Below, one piece after another: positions 13,997 through 21,150 of a stretch of 24,249 bases of DNA; position 1 is the first letter of the stretch; each line of letters begins with the position of its first letter. The position numbers and the translations under genes were made by a program. The notes beneath the pieces are model-generated. The model was not told the origin of the DNA. It was given only the letters and a program-made list of their open reading frames with translations, and ran no database searches. Source of the DNA: a virus; IMG/VR virus record IMGVR_UViG_3300031521_000346, positions 1 through 24,249 of that record. The stretch is one strand, 5' to 3'.

Positions 13997-14276
13997 TGAT
14001 CCTCCTTTCTACTCGTTCCGCAATTCTTCGGTAATTGCTATCGGTTAATAAATTATGATGTTTTCGCATGTATTCATCAATCTTTTTAGTATCAGTAGCT
14101 CCTACACAGTCTTTAACTACAATTTTGTTTAACGTTGAAGAGAAAGCGAAGAAGGAAAACATATACTTAGCGAACATGATATGATTTCGGAGCGATTTAT
14201 TAAGAAGGTCAGGCTCTTCAATACAAAATTCATTGCAAACTATTTTCCTAATTTTTGTGATTTGTTCATTTTCCAT
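13986..14276 (-). CDS. Small protein resembling DnaA domain IV
   Basis: The 96-residue product is helical throughout. IRKIVCNEFCIEEPDLLNKSLRNHIMFAKYMFSFFAF resembles the start of the DnaA DNA-binding domain, where a long helix carries conserved Arg and aromatic residues. DCVGATDTKKIDEYMRKHHNLLTDSNYRR takes the place of the HTH and following helix. Such stand-alone domains occur in Bacteroidota mobile elements. The characteristic D-H-x-T-V motif is not present, so DNA binding is uncertain. It overlaps both neighbours by 11 bases, so it is translated with them. Role unknown, possibly replication control. Confidence 0.55.
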   Translation of the reverse strand: MENEQITKIRKIVCNEFCIEEPDLLNKSLRNHIMFAKYMFSFFAFSSTLNKIVVKDCVGATDTKKIDEYMRKHHNLLTDSNYRRIAERVERRINEI

Positions 14277-14460
14277 AATTAACGTACTGTTTATCTGCTA
14301 ATTTATTTTTATGTTCTTTCCAAAGCTGCAATAAATGCCATCGTTCACCTGGTGAATAGTCCTTCATATCTAACTTTCGCCTTTCTAATTCTTCATTGGT
14401 CATTTCATCGATAGACTTGTAATTCATTCGATATATTGGTAGTAGAATTATCTTTGCCAT
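14266..14460 (-). CDS. Hypothetical protein, 64 residues
   Basis: A small charged protein (MAKIILLPIYRMNYKSIDEMTNEELERRKLDMKD and so on) with a short hydrophobic start and a helical rest with Trp pairs (GERWHLLQLWKEHK). I do not recognise a family. It starts at ATG 14460, 3 bases after the preceding stop, and its end overlaps the DnaA-IV-like gene by 11 bases. The tight packing argues that it is real. Confidence 0.6.
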   Translation of the reverse strand: MAKIILLPIYRMNYKSIDEMTNEELERRKLDMKDYSPGERWHLLQLWKEHKNKLADKQYVNYGK

Positions 14461-14463
14461 ACG

Positions 14464-14847
14464 CTAATTAGTAAATTGAGTTTCACACTTCTTGCACTTT
14501 GAGTGGACCAACGTTGCCGAGAAAACTTCTTTCGATTTACAGATTGGACATTTTTTTTTGCTGACTACATCGAATAATAGTTCTTTAAGATCATCGGAAG
14601 TAATGCCGAACAATTCATTCTGATCTGCTTTTTTACTGAAAGTCTTGTTTACAAAGGCTCTTAACTCACCAGTTACCCGCTTAATCGTTCCGACTTTATG
14701 CTTTAAATTGAACTGGTAACTGTTCAAACTCATTGCATGGCTTTCGATGTCGACAATCAAACCTTCCTGAATATCTGCCAGTGCAAAGAGAAGATTTGTT
14801 TTTACGTTAATTTCGTTCTCAATGCGCTCTATTTCTTCTTTACTCAT
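14464..14847 (-). CDS. Coiled-coil protein with C-terminal zinc ribbon
   Basis: The product has 127 residues. The first 85 are mostly helical (KEEIERIENEINVKTNLLFALAD, then KHKVGTIKRVTGELRAFVNK). The C-terminus holds four Cys in two pairs, CPICKSKEVF and CKKCETQF, the pattern of a zinc ribbon. This could bind DNA or another protein. The family is not recognised. It lies between the DnaD-like gene and the 64-residue gene with gaps of 6 and 3 bases, so a link with replication is possible but unproven. Confidence 0.65.
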   Translation of the reverse strand: MSKEEIERIENEINVKTNLLFALADIQEGLIVDIESHAMSLNSYQFNLKHKVGTIKRVTGELRAFVNKTFSKKADQNELFGITSDDLKELLFDVVSKKKCPICKSKEVFSATLVHSKCKKCETQFTN

Positions 14848-14853
14848 ATTCTC

Positions 14854-15768
14854 CTAATTTTTTAATACATTCCATTTGAAATTGTAACCCGGAAGATTCT
14901 TTTTTATCAGTCCGCAAATCAAATTACTCAACTGAGGTTCTGAGTTCTCTACAAATTCCCAAAGCTCCTTTTTGGCCGTAAGCGTAATGGTTGAATTTTC
15001 TTTCACAACTCCTTTCAAACCCTGGTACATTATCCGGCACGCATCGGGGTATTGTTTCGCCCCCTCGTAGTAGATTATCTTCCATCGGTTCATAAAGTCG
15101 GAATATGATCCGGTAACTTCTTTTGTGGACCAGTTGAGCGCGCAAGCCGTTTTACTAACTATTGCATTTCCGTTGGCATCTTTCCACCCCGTTTTTTCGT
15201 AATGAGCAATGAAGCGTTGAATTTCTTTTTCGGGGTTTATTATTCCTTTTTCGAAAAAGAATATTTGAAAAATTTTCTCTCTCTCTTCGTCCGAAATTTT
15301 CAGAGAAATAGATTCATCTATTTCTTCTTTATCATTCTTCTTCTTCTTCTTTACATTCTTGTTAGTGTCCGTTTGCTTTGCTGTTTGGTGTCCGTCTGCT
15401 TTGTCATTTGCTTTACTGTTAACATTACTCTTTGCTTTACTGTCAGTCTGATACTTTCCATAATTACATATTGATATTAATGTAGTTACGTTGCTTTTTT
15501 GCCTTATTATCTGCCCGTCGTTTTCGAGCATGCAAAAGAACCGTTCCACTTTACCGCGCGACCACTTCCAACGTTTCGCCAAATTTTCCAAATCCCACCC
15601 GATTTGACCTACTCCAACATCGACTCTTATTCCTCTTTTTATGAACCAACCTGGCTTATGATTTGCTATTATGCACATGTCCATCCATGCTTGCCAACGG
15701 GTGAAAGGTTCGGAGAAATAAAGCTGATTTTCGATAGATTTTCGATATAACCTTATCCAACCTTCCAT
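14854..15768 (-). CDS. Phage replication protein, DnaD-like
   Basis: The 304-residue product begins MEGWIRLYRKSIENQLYF and continues with WQAWMDMCIIANHKPGWFIKRG and LAKRWKWSRGKVERFFCMLENDGQI, a winged-helix N-terminal domain typical of phage replication-organiser proteins. A Lys-rich low-complexity linker follows (TDTNKNVKKKKKNDKEEIDE, about residues 133-152). The C-terminal part (IFQIFFFEKG, FIAHYEKTGW, SDFMNRWKI) resembles DnaD-type domains. Such proteins bind the phage origin and load the host helicase. An origin may lie in or near this gene, but I see no clear iterons. Start is ATG at 15768; the HD-protein gene ends 2 bases upstream. Confidence 0.7.
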   Translation of the reverse strand: MEGWIRLYRKSIENQLYFSEPFTRWQAWMDMCIIANHKPGWFIKRGIRVDVGVGQIGWDLENLAKRWKWSRGKVERFFCMLENDGQIIRQKSNVTTLISICNYGKYQTDSKAKSNVNSKANDKADGHQTAKQTDTNKNVKKKKKNDKEEIDESISLKISDEEREKIFQIFFFEKGIINPEKEIQRFIAHYEKTGWKDANGNAIVSKTACALNWSTKEVTGSYSDFMNRWKIIYYEGAKQYPDACRIMYQGLKGVVKENSTITLTAKKELWEFVENSEPQLSNLICGLIKKNLPGYNFKWNVLKN

Positions 15769-15770
15769 GG

Positions 15771-16265
15771 CTATTCAGTAAGCTTTCTAAACTCTTCTAA
15801 AAACCGTTTTTCGGCTTCTAATGAAGGTATGCCACGAGTATTGTTTAATACATGGTTAAGCCATTCATAACTTAATACATCTTTGTCAATGTTAGCAGTC
15901 ATTTCATGCATTGGCCATTCAAAACAAAACTTTTTAGCAATTATACACATTAGCTTGTGTTCTATAGCTTTATACTCCGGCATGTGGTTTTTAATAGGAG
16001 TAGGAATATCAACAAAATAGGCTTCACTAGCATCATGTAGTAATGCTTGCAGTTTTAAGCTGTGAACAGATGAAAAAGAACATAATAGAGAATGTTCCGC
16101 AACTGAATGAAAACTCTGTGTATGACCTGCAAACCGACATTGGTTAGATAGCGCGTGTGCTATATCTTCTATGCAAATCATATCTTCTGTAGGTTCGAAT
16201 ACATTCACGTATTTACCTGTATAGGTACGAATGCAATCTTTTTTGTATAAATCTTCTGTTTCCAT
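15771..16265 (-). CDS. HD-domain phosphohydrolase
   Basis: The 164-residue product has the HD metal-binding pattern: His in FHSVAEHSLL (about residue 53), His-Asp in LLHDASEAYFVDIP (about 77-78), and a late Asp in NIDKDVLSYEW. This layout fits YfbR-type 5'-deoxynucleotidases, which cleave dNMPs. Phages use such enzymes to reshape the nucleotide pool for replication. The neighbouring DnaD-like and RuvC-like genes fit a DNA-metabolism group. Start is ATG at 16265, preceded 3 bases away by the leader box at 16269-16284. Confidence 0.8.
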   Translation of the reverse strand: METEDLYKKDCIRTYTGKYVNVFEPTEDMICIEDIAHALSNQCRFAGHTQSFHSVAEHSLLCSFSSVHSLKLQALLHDASEAYFVDIPTPIKNHMPEYKAIEHKLMCIIAKKFCFEWPMHEMTANIDKDVLSYEWLNHVLNNTRGIPSLEAEKRFLEEFRKLTE

Positions 16266-16268
16266 TCT

Positions 16269-16284
16269 ATTTTAGAGTTTAATT
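16269..16284 (-). promoter_or_regulatory. Leader box before the HD gene
   Basis: Minus-strand AATTAAACTCTAAAAT ends 3 bases before the start codon. An identical copy occurs at 16688-16703 and near copies at 10151-10166 and 20701-20733. Conservation among otherwise unrelated leaders suggests a function in expression. Confidence 0.45.
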
Positions 16285-16325
16285 ATTGAAATACGATTTT
16301 AACCGCAACGCGTAATGGGAAATTA

Positions 16326-16676
16326 TCAACACTTTCTAGATTCAAGACCACCAAGCAAAATGTGTTCAAGCATTGCTTCATTTTTTCTCATTTTTAGAAC
16401 TTTCTTTAAGGTTGGTCTATACCATTCAAATGTTGGTTGCTGATCGGGGGCAATATCTTTAAAAAAAGTACTTGTTGCAGTTCCACCACATTTTTCACAT
16501 GAAAACATAAATGGTGTTACACCAGAATCAACATCTTTTGTTTTTGTTACATGACCACATTTACAAACATAACAGTTAACTCTATTTGACAAATCCACTT
16601 TTGTATAAAAATCATTTGTTTGAACTTCATTCAACAGTTTTGAATATCTTCGTTCGACTTTTCTTTGACTAATCAT
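16326..16676 (-). CDS. Zinc-ribbon protein
   Basis: The product has 116 residues. The middle contains CYVCKCGHVTKTKDV and, 21 residues later, CEKCGGTATSTFF, two knuckles of a zinc ribbon. The N-terminus is a short basic helix (QRKVERRYSKLLNEVQ), and the C-terminus is helical (LKKVLKMRKNEAMLEHILLGG). Function unknown; nucleic-acid binding is plausible. It sits between the RuvC-like and HD genes, with a 60-base gap on the downstream side. Start is ATG at 16676, with a leader box upstream. Confidence 0.65.
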   Translation of the reverse strand: MISQRKVERRYSKLLNEVQTNDFYTKVDLSNRVNCYVCKCGHVTKTKDVDSGVTPFMFSCEKCGGTATSTFFKDIAPDQQPTFEWYRPTLKKVLKMRKNEAMLEHILLGGLESRKC

Positions 16677-16687
16677 ATTTATTGTTT

Positions 16688-16703
16688 ATTTTAGAGTTTA
16701 ATT
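16688..16703 (-). promoter_or_regulatory. Leader box before the zinc-ribbon gene
   Basis: This is an exact 16-bp copy of the box at 16269-16284, placed 11 bases before the ATG at 16676 and filling the gap after the RuvC-like gene. Confidence 0.45.
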
Positions 16704-16704
16704 T

Positions 16705-17187
16705 TTATATTGGTTTCACTCTTACTGGAAAATTAGCCTTATCCCATGCTATTAATATAGCATCTCTTGTTTCGGGGTTTGTTGGGAAATCTATCTCAGT
16801 GAAGTATTTTAGCTCTTCGTGTGTTATCTTGCCTTCCTTGCCTTTCCAGTGCTTAATGAGCGGTCGTTTTAATTCAACTTCAAAGCCGAAGTATTCTGCC
16901 ATTTCGGCAATGTGTTTTCCAGTTTGATGATTTGAACCAACATTTTTTGAAATATGTTGTCCAATTTTGGAAACTCCGGTATGAAAATTACTTATTTTGT
17001 TCAACCAGCCCGCTTCTACAACTACTATATAATCAGGCGAAAACGGTTTTCGGTCTTTCAAAAAGTCAACCAATTGTGGAAACGTTAGATTGAACGTAAC
17101 TATTTTTTTTGTTTTTCGTTCCAAAACCGCAACACCCGACTTCACTGTATCAGGATCAATCCCGATAATTATATCATGCTTCTTCAT
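16705..17187 (-). CDS. RuvC-like Holliday junction resolvase
   Basis: The 160-residue product has an RNase-H-like fold: GIDPDTVKSGVAVLE (first catalytic Asp at residue 11), VVVEAGW (Glu), KHIAEMAEYFGFEV, and a C-terminal acidic motif ETRDAILIAWDKANF. This matches the Asp-Glu-Asp-Asp set of RuvC enzymes, which cut branched DNA. In phages they resolve recombination or replication intermediates before packaging. An in-frame TTG at 17238 would add 17 residues (MIRLTHSRS and so on) and overlap the upstream gene deeply. ATG 17187 is preferred because it starts just before the first beta strand, as in the family, leaving a 14-base overlap. Confidence 0.75.
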   Translation of the reverse strand: MKKHDIIIGIDPDTVKSGVAVLERKTKKIVTFNLTFPQLVDFLKDRKPFSPDYIVVVEAGWLNKISNFHTGVSKIGQHISKNVGSNHQTGKHIAEMAEYFGFEVELKRPLIKHWKGKEGKITHEELKYFTEIDFPTNPETRDAILIAWDKANFPVRVKPI

Positions 17188-17512
17188 GTATGCGCTTTTC
17201 TCTGTTTTTTCTGATCGTGAATGCGTTAGTCTTATCAAAATCAGTTTCGTTGTGAATTACTTCACATACAAGGAATATGGTATCTTCAGTACTTCGTTTC
17301 TCTACTATCTGTACACCGTGTACCGTGGTATTGATAGCGGGTATTTTGCCCGTTGATTGATATTGAAGCGTGAGTAACTCTGCGAGTTCCGGCTTATACT
17401 CCGGCATAGGTATTATTACCCGATTTGGTACCGGTATTTTGCGATATTGGTCTATTACCATTATGCAGTTCAACTTTGCAAACTGGATGGTGCAGCTAAA
17501 TAATTTATTCAT
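17174..17512 (-). CDS. Hypothetical protein, 112 residues
   Basis: The first 35 residues are beta-prone and hydrophobic (MNKLFSCTIQFAKLNCIMVIDQYRKIPVPNRVIIP). They are followed by a helix (PELAELLTLQYQ) and strands (IPAINTTVHGVQIVEKR, DTIFLVCEVIHNE), and a basic tail. I do not recognise a family. It overlaps the coiled-coil gene by 8 bases and the RuvC-like gene by 14 bases, so it belongs to the same translated string. Confidence 0.6.
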   Translation of the reverse strand: MNKLFSCTIQFAKLNCIMVIDQYRKIPVPNRVIIPMPEYKPELAELLTLQYQSTGKIPAINTTVHGVQIVEKRSTEDTIFLVCEVIHNETDFDKTNAFTIRKNREKRIHEEA

Positions 17513-17825
17513 TCTTTTCGCCTTTTAATTTTTTCAATTCATTTTGAAGGAGTACACATGTTTCCTTCAACTGTATTTTGTTATGCTCACTGGTAATAAA
17601 TCTAATTTCCAAGTCCTTTAGCTTCTCTTTAAGCTCTTTATTCTCCGATTGAACGGTTTCTATGTCTTGCGAGAAAATATTCACCACCGCAGCCTTATAG
17701 TACTTATACATGCGTTTATAAAACGATAGCTGAACATTCATTAAAGTATCCCACCGACCCTCCTGGTTCTTATGTTGACTCATCAGCAGCTTTGCTTGTT
17801 CTTCGATAGTAGTATTCAGACTCAT
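17505..17825 (-). CDS. Coiled-coil protein
   Basis: The product has 106 residues with a strong coiled-coil pattern from about 52 to the end (DIETVQSENKELKEKLKDLEI, then LKETCVLLQNELKKLKG). The N-terminal half is also helical with aromatic residues (LSFYKRMYKYYKAAVV). It probably forms dimers or binds a partner; no known family. It shares an ATGA overlap (4 bases) with the gene before it and overlaps the next by 8 bases, so translation is coupled on both sides. Confidence 0.6.
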   Translation of the reverse strand: MSLNTTIEEQAKLLMSQHKNQEGRWDTLMNVQLSFYKRMYKYYKAAVVNIFSQDIETVQSENKELKEKLKDLEIRFITSEHNKIQLKETCVLLQNELKKLKGEKNE

Positions 17826-18088
17826 GATATTTGGTAGTTAGATTCATTAATTGCATTTACCTTCAATAGTTTTCGTTCCGCAACGAGCTGATCAATGGTA
17901 GTTAGAATTTGCTCTTTTGTTTTCTGAGATAACTTAGCCATGGCAATAGGTGGAAAATCGAACCCAACCATTGATAACCGCAACACTTCATCTACTAATT
18001 GAATATGTGTAGCGCATGCAGGGGCTATTTTAAGCCGTTTTTTCGATTCTGCTATCGTTTCTACTGTTGTGAGTATCAATTCTTCCAT
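17822..18088 (-). CDS. Hypothetical protein, possible winged helix
   Basis: The product has 88 residues. A first helix pair (ILTTVETIAESKKRL and CATHIQLVDEVLRL) is followed by FDFPPIAMAKLSQKTKEQILTTIDQLVAERKLLKV. That stretch has the helix-helix-strand pattern of a small winged HTH, with LSQKTKEQILTTIDQLVAE as recognition region. It may regulate genes or bind phage DNA. The prediction rests on pattern only. Start is ATG at 18088; stop overlaps the next ATG as ATGA. Confidence 0.55.
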   Translation of the reverse strand: MEELILTTVETIAESKKRLKIAPACATHIQLVDEVLRLSMVGFDFPPIAMAKLSQKTKEQILTTIDQLVAERKLLKVNAINESNYQIS

Positions 18089-18120
18089 GGTGGAGCTAAT
18101 TAGGATTAAGAAATAAGTAT

Positions 18121-18417
18121 TTAACGTTTGTATCGAATCCAGTCTGAATAATTTCCATTAAACCAGTCAGCATTTAAATAAGCTTGATAACGAGCTTGGC
18201 TTTGTGTCATACGTCTAACTTTTACTAATCCGAGGTATTCTACTTCCCACGTTGGATGTAAACTCTCAATTATTCCAGGCTTTTTATCATCGAAATTTAC
18301 ACCAATGTAATTTCCGTTATCTTGTATAATTGTGCCTTTTCTTTCAGATTTAAAAATGATTTGACGACCATACTCAGCATTTACATTATAAGTCTTATTA
18401 ATATATTCAAAAGCCAT
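18121..18417 (-). CDS. Hypothetical protein, KOW/SH3-like core
   Basis: The product has 98 residues. The centre (GTIIQDNGNYIGVNFDDKKPGIIESLHPTW split by a turn) has the look of a small SH3-like beta barrel that binds nucleic acid or protein. The C-terminal part (SQARYQAYLNADWFNGNYSDW) is a motif seen in many small phage proteins of unknown role. No catalytic residues are visible. The gene is 32 bases upstream of the next one and starts at ATG 18417. Confidence 0.55.
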   Translation of the reverse strand: MAFEYINKTYNVNAEYGRQIIFKSERKGTIIQDNGNYIGVNFDDKKPGIIESLHPTWEVEYLGLVKVRRMTQSQARYQAYLNADWFNGNYSDWIRYKR

Positions 18418-18454
18418 AATGTTGAATTTAAGTTATTTATAATAGTAGAATATA

Positions 18455-18778
18455 TTATTTGCCAATCTCGTATGGCTTATGTTGGTTATCGTTTATTTCT
18501 TTCAACGATTCGTCCAATTCAGCATCTCTGTCAATCAAAGTACCGGCAATGGCTTTTACTTCGTTCAGAGTCATTTTTTCACTAATGTGCTTTGGAATAA
18601 CCTGTATATACGATACTTGTACCTTAGCAACATCAATTACCGTATTGCATAAGTTTTTGATCTCTTGTGCTGTTTTTACGTCAATTTCTTTATTCTTTAG
18701 CATCCGTATGGCATCCATTGCTTCTTTGCGCACGTCAACCAGTGTAATGCCGGTGTTTATTGTGGGTGAATTATTCAT
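18455..18778 (-). CDS. Hypothetical helical protein
   Basis: The product has 107 residues. It has a Thr-rich start (MNNSPTINTGITLVDV) and then helices (RKEAMDAIRMLKNKEIDVKTAQEIKNLCNTVIDVAKVQVSYIQ, in two segments). The pattern KNKEIDVKTAQEIKNLCNTVID is common in short phage proteins encoded near HNH or replication genes. Function is unknown. It overlaps the HNH gene by 8 bases. Confidence 0.6.
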   Translation of the reverse strand: MNNSPTINTGITLVDVRKEAMDAIRMLKNKEIDVKTAQEIKNLCNTVIDVAKVQVSYIQVIPKHISEKMTLNEVKAIAGTLIDRDAELDESLKEINDNQHKPYEIGK

Positions 18779-19436
18779 CTTGAGTATTTTTTGTTAGTTC
18801 GTTAATCTTACGGGTTAATGCTCCGCGTGCTTGTATCGCTAATTGTATTTCTTTTGGATAAAGTGCATACATGGAGTTTTCATGCTTCATTTGGTCCTTA
18901 CGACTTATCATATACAGATTATCAGGTTCGCAATTCAATGGGTCTTTATCCTTAAATTGAATATTATGCCCCTTCGGTATCGGTCCGTGCCGTTGCTCCC
19001 ACACGTGCCGTTGTTTTAGCTTGAAAACGTTAGGCTCCGCAATCTTTACTTCCACATAACCATCAGCATTTAAGCGCTCGTAACCTACTTCTTTATGATT
19101 CCAAACAGCCTGACCTTTTTTGAACCGTGTAGACTTTGTTCGCTCTATAGATTCAGCAGACATATACTCAGCTTGTTTCTTTCCTTTATTGTGGGAAACA
19201 TCACCTTTCTTTATCCAATGCTTTCTTGCCGGGTGATCAGGTCGTGCTATCGATTCTCGTGATAATTGCCGTAAAAACTCCTTGTCTTTTTTCAATCCCA
19301 AGTCAAAGGCTTTGTTATGTATAGCCCTGACTGGGAAATTGAATTTTTTAGCTATATCGCTTGCTTTTGTCGTAGCGTACGTTTCGGTAAGCTCCTTAAG
19401 CATTTCGGGAGTGAAATAATATAGCAACCGGCTCAT
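18771..19436 (-). CDS. HNH endonuclease
   Basis: The product has 221 residues. The N-terminus is an HTH-like segment (ELTETYATTKASDIAKKFNFPVRAIHNKAFDLGL) that may read DNA. A basic stretch with KKGDVSHNKGKK and RFKKGQAVWNHKEVGYERLNADGYVEVKI follows. The nuclease core is HVWEQRHGPIPKGHNIQFKDKDPLNCEPDNL, the HNH pattern with a His early, Asn in the middle and Asn late. Related enzymes nick or cut DNA; in tailed phages they can be free-standing homing enzymes or help packaging. Here the gene is inside the early operon, not next to the terminase. It follows the DUF4494 gene by 2 bases. Confidence 0.85.
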   Translation of the reverse strand: MSRLLYYFTPEMLKELTETYATTKASDIAKKFNFPVRAIHNKAFDLGLKKDKEFLRQLSRESIARPDHPARKHWIKKGDVSHNKGKKQAEYMSAESIERTKSTRFKKGQAVWNHKEVGYERLNADGYVEVKIAEPNVFKLKQRHVWEQRHGPIPKGHNIQFKDKDPLNCEPDNLYMISRKDQMKHENSMYALYPKEIQLAIQARGALTRKINELTKNTQDE

Positions 19437-19438
19437 TC

Positions 19439-20164
19439 CTAATCTTCGAATAGGGTAGATAATACAACTACACCAGGAGTGCCAATATTCGACTTATAGA
19501 ATTCAAGCAATGTTGTTGCCTTAATGTCCTCTTCACCTTCAGGAGCCGTAACAGTTATTTCTTTCATTTCCGCAGCAGTGAGTTGAATGCATTTATAATC
19601 TTCAGCCACTGTATTTACTTTGTAACCGTCCTCCTCAATGCTATCAATTAAATCAATAGCCTTTTCTTCGGTAATGGCAATAACATAGGACAATTCGCCA
19701 TCTTCAATAATCTTGAAGCATTTGTTTTGTTTTTCGGAAGCTTCGAAGTAGAATACATCTTCAATAGCAGTTTCCACAATCGAAGCTACTCTGTAATCGG
19801 CCATAGTGCCCTTCATTCCTTCTGTCAAACCGTCCCAAGCTTCTTTTACGTTGTTGGCTTGTACCATCATGGTGCAGGCAGTACGTTTCTCAATTCCTTT
19901 TTCTTCGTCAAGAGAGATAAACCAAACTTTGCTCTTATACCAGGTATCACCATTTGCATTTGCAAATAATTCATTGATACGTGCCCTACGAATAGTGGTG
20001 GTGAAAAACTCACCACTAATAAATGGCTGCATTTCTTTGTTTAGTCGTGCTTCAGCTTCCGTGAAGCTCAGAGCGTCTATTAAGTACGCCTCAGTTACTT
20101 TTACGATCTTGCCTTCTTCGGCAGTTTTCTCGTATTTAATCTTACCTTCGAACCAATTTTGCAT
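19439..20164 (-). CDS. DUF4494 protein
   Basis: The 241-residue product starts MQNWFEGKIKYEKTAEEGKIVKVTEAYLIDALSFTEAEAR split at the Glu-rich turn, followed by FISGEFFTTTIRRARINELF and a beta-rich part (KVWFISLDEEKGIEKRTACTMMVQA and GTMADYRVASIVETAIEDVF). These are the features of DUF4494, a family almost confined to Bacteroidota and their phages. The second half (YVIAITEEKAIDLID, LTAAEMKEITVTAPEGEEDI) extends beyond the usual domain and is acidic. Function unknown. It is the largest protein of the upstream half of the early operon. Confidence 0.8.
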   Translation of the reverse strand: MQNWFEGKIKYEKTAEEGKIVKVTEAYLIDALSFTEAEARLNKEMQPFISGEFFTTTIRRARINELFANANGDTWYKSKVWFISLDEEKGIEKRTACTMMVQANNVKEAWDGLTEGMKGTMADYRVASIVETAIEDVFYFEASEKQNKCFKIIEDGELSYVIAITEEKAIDLIDSIEEDGYKVNTVAEDYKCIQLTAAEMKEITVTAPEGEEDIKATTLLEFYKSNIGTPGVVVLSTLFED

Positions 20165-20176
20165 AATGCTTTGTTT

Positions 20177-20401
20177 TTAAATTGTTTTTGTTCTTTCTTT
20201 GTTAATTGTAATACTGTCGTTTTCATCTTGTTTGTAGCAAGATGGACAATAATGTTTTCCTTCATGCTCTATCCAGTGGTGATTAGTCGCTTCGTCTAAA
20301 GCATAATTTTCATCATTCCAACACGAATATTCAGAGTCTTGACCTCTTGTTGATTTACAATTATCACATTCAACAGTGTACATTATTACTTCTACTATCA
20401 T
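20177..20401 (-). CDS. Small Cys-rich protein
   Basis: The product has 74 residues with two Cys pairs, CDNCKSTRG near the N-terminus and CPSCYKQDE near the C-terminus, and a His-rich middle (NHHWIEHEGKHYC). This can form one zinc site. Function unknown. A small hairpin GCC-ATAA-GGC lies 14 bases upstream of the ATG at 20401, like the one before DGR target 3. Confidence 0.6.
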   Translation of the reverse strand: MIVEVIMYTVECDNCKSTRGQDSEYSCWNDENYALDEATNHHWIEHEGKHYCPSCYKQDENDSITINKERTKTI

Positions 20402-20415
20402 GCTTTTTGTTTTAT

Positions 20416-20425
20416 GCCTTATGGC
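20416..20425 (-). other. Small leader hairpin GCC-4-GGC
   Basis: Minus-strand GCC-ATAA-GGCATAAAA precedes the ATG at 20401. It nearly matches the leader at 9174-9165 including the following CATAAAA. The stem is short, so meaning is uncertain. Confidence 0.3.
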
Positions 20426-20432
20426 TGATTAA

Positions 20433-20696
20433 TTATTCTTGTGTTATTAATACGGCACTTTTTAAATTGCTTGAACCTTCCAAAAACATTTCGTAATTGA
20501 AATATAGATTATTCTTTTTCTGAAGTATAATTTCAGAATATGGAATATGCTTTACTTCTGGAATTTCAAAAACTTTAAATCGAAATGATTTTCGGGGATA
20601 ATCGTGAACATCTCTGTGAAATTCACATGCGATAACATCACCTTTTTTAAGTAATTCAAAGTCCTCTTTTGTTTCTAATTCTTTAATTTTTATCAT
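20433..20696 (-). CDS. Hypothetical protein, 87 residues
   Basis: The product begins MIKIKELETKEDFELLKKGDVIACEF and continues with beta strands (SFRFKVFEIPEVKHI, SEIILQKKNNLYFNYEMF) and ends SAVLITQE. This layout suggests a small beta barrel; related short phage proteins exist but have no known role. Start is ATG at 20696; two copies of the leader-box core lie upstream at 20701-20733. Confidence 0.6.
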   Translation of the reverse strand: MIKIKELETKEDFELLKKGDVIACEFHRDVHDYPRKSFRFKVFEIPEVKHIPYSEIILQKKNNLYFNYEMFLEGSSNLKSAVLITQE

Positions 20697-20700
20697 ATTA

Positions 20701-20733
20701 ATTTAGAGTGTTAGTATTTAGAGTGTTTTAATT
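20701..20733 (-). promoter_or_regulatory. Double leader box
   Basis: Two copies of the minus-strand core CACTCTAAAT are present, within 20701-20710 and 20716-20725, and the second continues upstream into AATTAAAA. They sit between the 87-residue gene and the end of the gene before it. They resemble the boxes at 16269-16284 and 16688-16703. Confidence 0.4.
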
Positions 20734-21044
20734 GCAAGTAATATTGAAGTTGCATTTTGTATGCTCGACTTATCAGCCCATTGCGACCAAAGCGATTCAT
20801 TTTCTGTACACCTACCGGTTATCTTACCAAGTTCACACAGTGTACATCCTTGAAATGGGTAAGTCTCTGCTATCCGCCACCGTTGACAAAAACCGCAACG
20901 GCTTTTTAATTTCTGAACTGCAACTGGTAAATCCTTGTGTTCGCAAAACCCGCCTGATTGTACGTGTGATTCCCATTTCAGTATGCTAAGTCGTTTGGCT
21001 TCTTCCAGTGATAATTGTCCGGGGTAATCCTTATAGTTTTCCAT
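20718..21044 (-). CDS. Cys-rich hypothetical protein, 108 residues
   Basis: The N-terminus (MENYKDYPGQLSLEEAKRLSILKWESHVQSGG) is a helix seen in other small phage proteins. It is followed by CEH, RCGFCQRW, GCTLCELG and RCTEN, giving six Cys likely to bind zinc. The remainder is helical (SIQNATSILLAIKTL). Role unknown. Its start overlaps the end of the 38-residue membrane-protein gene by 14 bases. Confidence 0.6.
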   Translation of the reverse strand: MENYKDYPGQLSLEEAKRLSILKWESHVQSGGFCEHKDLPVAVQKLKSRCGFCQRWRIAETYPFQGCTLCELGKITGRCTENESLWSQWADKSSIQNATSILLAIKTL

Positions 21045-21147
21045 GACGTTGCTTATATACCAGGATTAGTTTTGTGATAACTATAGCTGCCAATACCGAC
21101 AGAGAAAGAATAAGCGGGATGTAATCTTTTAATGTATAATCTTCCAT
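21031..21147 (-). CDS. Single-span membrane protein, 38 residues
   Basis: A very small gene with ATG at 21147 and TAA at 21033-21031. The product starts MEDYTLKDY, has a hydrophobic segment IPLILSLSVLAAIVITKLI (residues 10-28) and ends in a basic tail LVYKQRHGKL. This is a typical one-helix membrane protein with the C-terminus inside. It starts 3 bases after the stop of the acidic 74-residue gene and overlaps the next gene by 14 bases, as neighbours in this operon do. Function unknown; holin-like, anti-host or exclusion roles are all possible. Confidence 0.6.
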   Translation of the reverse strand: MEDYTLKDYIPLILSLSVLAAIVITKLILVYKQRHGKL

Positions 21148-21150
21148 TCT

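Noticed and set aside
16705-17238. Longer TTG starts for the RuvC-like gene (17238), the ASCH gene (12612) and the gene at 21835 (22161)
   Set aside because: Each has a nearby ATG that fits the family start or gene spacing better.
18771-19436. HNH gene as part of an intron or inserted homing element
   Set aside because: It is free-standing, coupled to both neighbours by overlap or a 2-base gap, and interrupts no gene.
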